DNA from: Dehalococcoidales bacterium | GTDB lineage: Bacteria > Chloroflexota > Dehalococcoidia > Dehalococcoidales > Fen-1064 | Direction: 5' to 3' | NCBI GenBank assembly: GCA_028713395.1 | Contig: JAQTOJ010000080.1 | Coordinates: 1 to 8,074 of the forward strand | DNA length: 8,074 nt | Part shown: positions 5,468 to 8,074 of the stretch, piece after piece | How positions within the stretch are numbered: position 1 is the first letter of the stretch | Layout of the letters: every line of letters begins with the position of its first letter | Notes under the pieces: model-generated | What the model was told of the DNA's origin: nothing | The model's database searches: none | What the model saw: only the letters and a program-made list of their open reading frames with translations | Position numbers and translations under genes: made by a program

Positions 5468-5778
5468 ATGAACATCACCTTCACTAAGTACAAGTGGGAA
5501 AGCTTACTTTTACTCGGTCTTCTCATTTTCATCATCAGGTTTTGGGGACCTTTCACCATTCCCTTGTTCGGGATTATGATGATCATCGCGGGTTACGTGT
5601 TATTAAAACATAGTTACCGTCTGGGGGAAAGATCTTACTCTTTTCGGGAATAGCTTTGATAGCGATATCGATAATCGTTTTAAGCTTCGTGATGCCGTGG
5701 GGTGGGCAGGAAACCAAAACCTCGGCAGCCGATATCTCGAACCCCACTCAGGAGATACCAGGCGAACTGCATCCCTGA
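5468..5778 (+). pseudogene. Small membrane protein split by a one-base frameshift in a G5 run
   Basis: From ATG 5468 (GAGG at 5460-5463) the frame encodes 61 residues with two membrane helices (about 13-25 and 28-46), then closes at TAG 5651-5653. The -1 frame at that point remains open from the GGGGG at 5623-5627 to TGA 5776-5778. It encodes a third, very clear membrane helix (I-L-L-F-S-G-I-A-L-I-A-I-S-I-I-V-L-S-F-V), then M-P-W-G-G-Q and a polar tail, but has no plausible start or ribosome site of its own. Adding one G to the run joins the two parts into about 103 residues ending 32 bp before the terminator. The tail in the first frame (E-R-S-Y-S-F-R-E) looks non-native. This indicates a one-base deletion, either real or a homopolymer sequencing error. 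I do not recognise the protein family. It is the last gene of the + strand cluster. Confidence 0.65.
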
Positions 5779-5810
5779 AACTAACGTTCCGGCATTGGCA
5801 GAAACTGCTT

Positions 5811-5849
5811 AACAAAAAAGGGGCTTGAAATTCAAGCCCCTTTTTTGTT
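5811..5849. terminator. Bidirectional terminator between convergent gene clusters
   Basis: The arms 5811-5829 and 5831-5849 are a perfect 19-bp inverted repeat centred on A5830. The core GGGGCTTGAA/TTCAAGCCCC is flanked by A6 on the left and T6 on the right, so each strand ends in a U-run after a GC-rich stem. It serves the + strand membrane-protein gene and, 15 bp past its stop codon, rpsT on the - strand. Confidence 0.92.
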
Positions 5850-5864
5850 CGTCGTTTTTTGTTG

Positions 5865-6134
5865 TTATTTCTTAGTAGCGTTGTTCAGTTTGGCTACCAG
5901 GCGCGCTTTACGGCGTGAGGTGTTATTGGAATGTAAAACCCCTTTGTTGGCGGCTTTATCTAAAGTCTTGGCGGCCGTTTTAACGGCCACTTTCGCTTCG
6001 TCCATTTTGCCGGCGGCAATTAATTTTTCCGCTTTGGTAATGATGGATTTTACTTCGGTTCGGGCGGATTTATTACGCTCGGTGCGGCGCTCATCGGTGC
6101 GTACCTGTCTGATTGAAGATGCAATATTAGGCAA
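5865..6134 (-). CDS. rpsT: 30S ribosomal protein S20, UUG start
   Basis: 89 residues, typical for S20, a basic three-helix protein that binds the 16S rRNA 5' domain early in 30S assembly. The N-terminus M-P-N-I-A-S-S-I-R-Q-V-R-T-D-E-R-R-T-E-R-N fits the family (K-S-A-x-K-R-x-R-x-x-x-x-R-x-x-x-N region). The C-terminal half has K-T-L-D-K-A-A-N-K-G-V-L-H-S-N-N-T-S-R-R-K-A-R-L, the characteristic K-G-x-x-H-x-N-x-A-x-R-x-K-S-R-L type motif. The start codon is TTG (complement of 6132-6134). AGGAGG (complement of 6141-6146) lies 6 nt upstream, so the start is well placed and no upstream ATG competes. E. coli rpsT also starts with UUG, where it is linked to autogenous control by S20. The gene lies 51 bp downstream of rel, with its own promoter and a strong terminator. 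Confidence 0.95.
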   Translation of the reverse strand: MPNIASSIRQVRTDERRTERNKSARTEVKSIITKAEKLIAAGKMDEAKVAVKTAAKTLDKAANKGVLHSNNTSRRKARLVAKLNNATKK

Positions 6135-6159
6135 TTTTGACCTCCTGACTATCTATTTA

Positions 6160-6189
6160 ATTAAACCTTGCCGGAGGGTGTTTTGTCAA
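6160..6189 (-). promoter_or_regulatory. rpsT promoter, -35 overlapping the rel stop codon
   Basis: On the - strand a perfect TTGACA (complement of 6184-6189) is followed at 18 bp by TTTAAT (complement of 6160-6165, 5 of 6 to consensus). The TGA of the -35 hexamer is the stop codon of the rel reading frame. Transcription would start near 6152, leaving a leader under 20 nt that contains the AGGAGG site. Confidence 0.7.
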
Positions 6190-7208
6190 TTATTGGAGGG
6201 CAGTGGCTTAATCACCGCCCCTTCACCGGCTCGCGCCACGTTGATGACTCCCCTTACCCCTTCCACCTTTGCCAGGACGCGGCTCAGTTGCGAAAGGTCC
6301 TCGATGTCGAGTGTAATATTGATGGCTGTTTTCTGATCAGCTCGGTTATTCACCGTCATCGAAGTAATATTCACCTTTTCCGCCGACACCACCGCGGTGA
6401 TATCCCTCGCCAACCCCACTCTATCCCAGGCCTCCACGTCCACCGCGATCTGGAAGGTTTTATCGGTATGACCCCACTGGACTTCAATGAGTCTTTCTTT
6501 TTCTTCTTCATTGATAATGTTGGCGCAATCTTTACGGTGGATGCTGACGCCACGCGTCCGCGTGACAAACCCGATGATTTCATCGCCGGGCACAGGATTG
6601 CAGCAGGCCGCCAGACTGGTCAGCATATCGCCGGCGCCCATGACTTTAATTGCCGAGGTGGGTTTTTTCAACGGCGCGGTTTCCATGACACGGGAAATGG
6701 GTTCTTCCGCGGAAAGACGGGCGGCGATCTGCTGCGTGGTCACGCCGCCGTAGCCGATGGCGGCATAAAACTCGTCCAGCGTCTCATAACTAAACAATTC
6801 AGCCAGGCGGTTGCGTTCCGTAAACTTCAGCCCGATGTGACGCATGAATTTATCCAGCATTTCCCGGCCTTTTTCCACATTCTCCGTCTTTTCCTGCCGG
6901 GTGAACCACTGGCGTATTTTAGTGCGGGCGTGCGTGGTATTGACAAACCCGAGGTTGGGATTCAACCAATCGCGGCTGGGAGCGCGCGGCGCTTTGCTGG
7001 CGAGTATTTCTACGATATCACCGTTTTTAAGTTGGTAGTTCAGGGGCACTAAACGGCCGTTGACCTTGGCGCCAATGCAGCGCGGGCCCAAATCGGTATG
7101 AATACGGTAATCAAAGTCCAGCGGTGTGGCGCCTTTCGGCAGGTCTTTGACATCGCCCTTAGGTGTATAAACGAATACCTGATCAGAGAAAACATCGGTG
7201 CGTACCGA
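6186..7208 (-). pseudogene. C-terminal regulatory half of Rel/SpoT, cut off by an in-frame TAA
   Basis: 340 codons continue in the same frame right after the TAA at 7209-7211 and encode the regulatory half of a long Rel/SpoT protein. First comes a TGS domain (complement of about 6993-7184; V-F-V-Y-T-P-K-G-D-V, R-I-H-T-D-L-G, G-A-K-V-N-G-R-L-V-P-L). Next is the helical region with D-W-L-N-P-N-L-G and I-R-Q-W-F. Then comes the Cys/His motif (C-C-N-P-V-P-G-D ... H-R-K-D-C, about 6525-6605), and last an ACT domain (about 6231-6455; D-R-V-G-L-A-R-D-I-T, ending V-x-G-V-R-G-V-I-N-V). These parts bind the ribosome and A-site tRNA and regulate the catalytic half. No ATG, GTG or TTG occurs in frame until TTG 7091, inside the TGS domain and without a ribosome site, so independent translation is unlikely. 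The conserved TGS His (R-I-H-T) is kept. Two nearby residues look unusual: D where A/S is normal (D-F-D-Y) and P in G-P-R-C. Everything else looks under purifying selection, suggesting that the stop is recent or an error. Confidence 0.85.
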
Positions 7209-8074
7209 TTATAGAAATTCCTCCGCGCCGCTTAATTCGCGGTGCCAATCCACCAGTTGCCGCAGCCACCCGATGCCGTCTTCCCCGTTGTTTTTTCTCT
7301 CCGGACCTTCTTTGTAGCGCCAATGCACAGCCACGCCATATTCCGCAATGCGGTGCATTTCGCGCGTTCGTATCTGCACTTCCAATGGCGTGGTGCCTTC
7401 GCACATAACGGTGGTGTGCAGTGACTGGTAGCCATTCATCTTGGGGTTGGCGATATAATCATCGAAATGCTCCGGCAAGGGATGCCATAACGTATGCACG
7501 ATCCCGAGCGCCGTATAGCATTCGGTCACATTATCAACTACAACGCGCAATGCCAGCAGATCACGAATATCATCGAAGTCTTTGCCCATGGCGGCATATT
7601 TGGCGATCTTCTGGTTGATGCTATAGAGATGCTTGGCGCGCCCGGAAATCTCGGCTTTGAAACCCGCCTTCCGGAATTCCTCCGCCAGCTCGTTGGTGAC
7701 TTTGGTAATGAATTTTTCGCGGTCGGCGCGTTTGCCGGCAATACGGTTGGCAATCTCGCGGTATTTTTCCGGTTCCAGGTAACGGAAGGCTAAATCCTCA
7801 AGCTGCCATTTTACTTCCCAGATACCCAGGCGGTGGGCAAGCGGGGCGTAGATATCTATGGTCTCGCGGGAAATGCGCTGTTGTTGTTCGTGGGTCAAGG
7901 CGGAGAGGGTGCGCATGTTGTGCAGCCGGTCTGCCAGCTTGATGAAAACCACCCTCAAGTCTTCAGCCATCGCCACGAGCATCTTGCGCAGGTTTTCCGC
8001 CTGGCTATGACCGCTCAAGGCGCTGCCGCGCCGGGTATCTTCTTTAGTGGTATTGAGAGTAAGCTTCCCCAGTT
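7209..8074 (-). CDS. relA: Rel/SpoT-family (p)ppGpp synthetase/hydrolase, catalytic part (5' end outside window)
   Basis: The frame is open from the right edge to a TAA at 7209-7211, giving 287 residues. It starts late in the HD hydrolase domain: A-E-N-L-R-K-M-L-V-A-M-A-E-D, then L-A-D-R-L-H-N-M-R-T-L, where the D-R-x-H-N pattern is that of hydrolase-competent Rel/SpoT rather than the degenerate RelA version. The (p)ppGpp synthetase domain follows: G-R-A-K-H-L-Y-S-I, D-I-R-D-L-L-A-L-R-V, D-Y-I-A-N-P-K-M-N-G-Y-Q-S-L-H-T-T, the acidic E-V-Q-I-R-T, and H-R-I-A-E-Y-G-V-A-V-H-W-R-Y-K. The specificity motif before D-Y-I is H-F-D-D, close to the E-x-D-D type. The protein transfers pyrophosphate from ATP to GDP/GTP in the stringent response and probably also degrades it. 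The frame ends just after E-L-S-G-A-E-E-F-L, where relatives continue into TGS without a break. If the stop is real, the product is a catalytic-half protein lacking ribosome control. A TTG at 8018 is internal, not a start. The gene could equally be named rel or spoT. Confidence 0.9.
   Translation of the reverse strand, partial: LGKLTLNTTKEDTRRGSALSGHSQAENLRKMLVAMAEDLRVVFIKLADRLHNMRTLSALTHEQQQRISRETIDIYAPLAHRLGIWEVKWQLEDLAFRYLEPEKYREIANRIAGKRADREKFITKVTNELAEEFRKAGFKAEISGRAKHLYSINQKIAKYAAMGKDFDDIRDLLALRVVVDNVTECYTALGIVHTLWHPLPEHFDDYIANPKMNGYQSLHTTVMCEGTTPLEVQIRTREMHRIAEYGVAVHWRYKEGPERKNNGEDGIGWLRQLVDWHRELSGAEEFL

Noticed and set aside
5845..6336. Open frame (163 aa) on the + strand across rpsT and the end of rel
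   Set aside because: It covers the S20 gene and its promoter on the other strand; no ribosome site or homology.
6168..7052. Long open frame (294 aa) on the + strand opposite rel
   Set aside because: It is antisense to a strongly conserved Rel C-terminal region and its His/Phe-rich composition is typical of a shadow frame.
7209..7211. Programmed stop-codon readthrough or selenocysteine-type recoding in rel
   Set aside because: The stop is TAA, not TGA or TAG, and no recoding element is evident; a point mutation or sequence error is simpler.
1..8074. CRISPR array, insertion sequence, phage or toxin-antitoxin genes, tRNA or rRNA
   Set aside because: No repeat-spacer pattern, transposase, terminal inverted repeats or structural RNA signature was seen on either strand.

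Overview
The window reads as chromosomal DNA from a bacterium of moderate GC content. My best guess is the Chloroflexota, possibly Dehalococcoidia. That rests on the general look of the L25, branched-chain aminotransferase and Rel proteins and on the exported-protein styles; I could not run a phylogeny. Two blocks of housekeeping genes flank an accessory block of exported proteins.

Left block (1-2074, + strand): the 3' end of a LemA-family gene, then a long-form ribosomal protein L25 (CTC type) and an ilvE-type branched-chain aminotransferase. This block is closed by a hairpin terminator whose stem contains the ilvE stop codon.

Middle block (2079-5849, + strand): a stand-alone OmpR/PhoB-type winged-helix protein with no receiver domain, expressed from its own sigma70-like promoter. 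It is followed by a secreted two-domain 394-aa protein of unknown function, a 172-aa lipoprotein, a 312-aa lipoprotein, and a small three-helix membrane protein that appears split by a one-base frameshift in a G5 run. A contiguous 11-bp tandem repeat (two good copies plus a degenerate third) overlaps the -35 region of the promoter for the secreted protein. This is the architecture that OmpR/PhoB-family winged-helix proteins usually recognise. The simplest model is a small locus in which the orphan winged-helix protein controls at least the adjacent exported protein. The functions of the exported proteins are not recognisable from sequence alone.

Right block (5811-8074, - strand): a strong bidirectional terminator separates the two directions of transcription. 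Ribosomal protein S20 (rpsT, UUG start) has its own promoter, whose -35 hexamer overlaps the stop codon of the gene upstream. That gene is a Rel/SpoT-family (p)ppGpp synthetase/hydrolase, running off the right edge. It is interrupted by one in-frame TAA exactly between the synthetase domain and the TGS domain, with the frame otherwise fully conserved on both sides. It is either a point nonsense mutation, a sequencing or assembly error, or (least likely) recoding.

No tRNA, rRNA, CRISPR array, insertion sequence or phage gene was seen.
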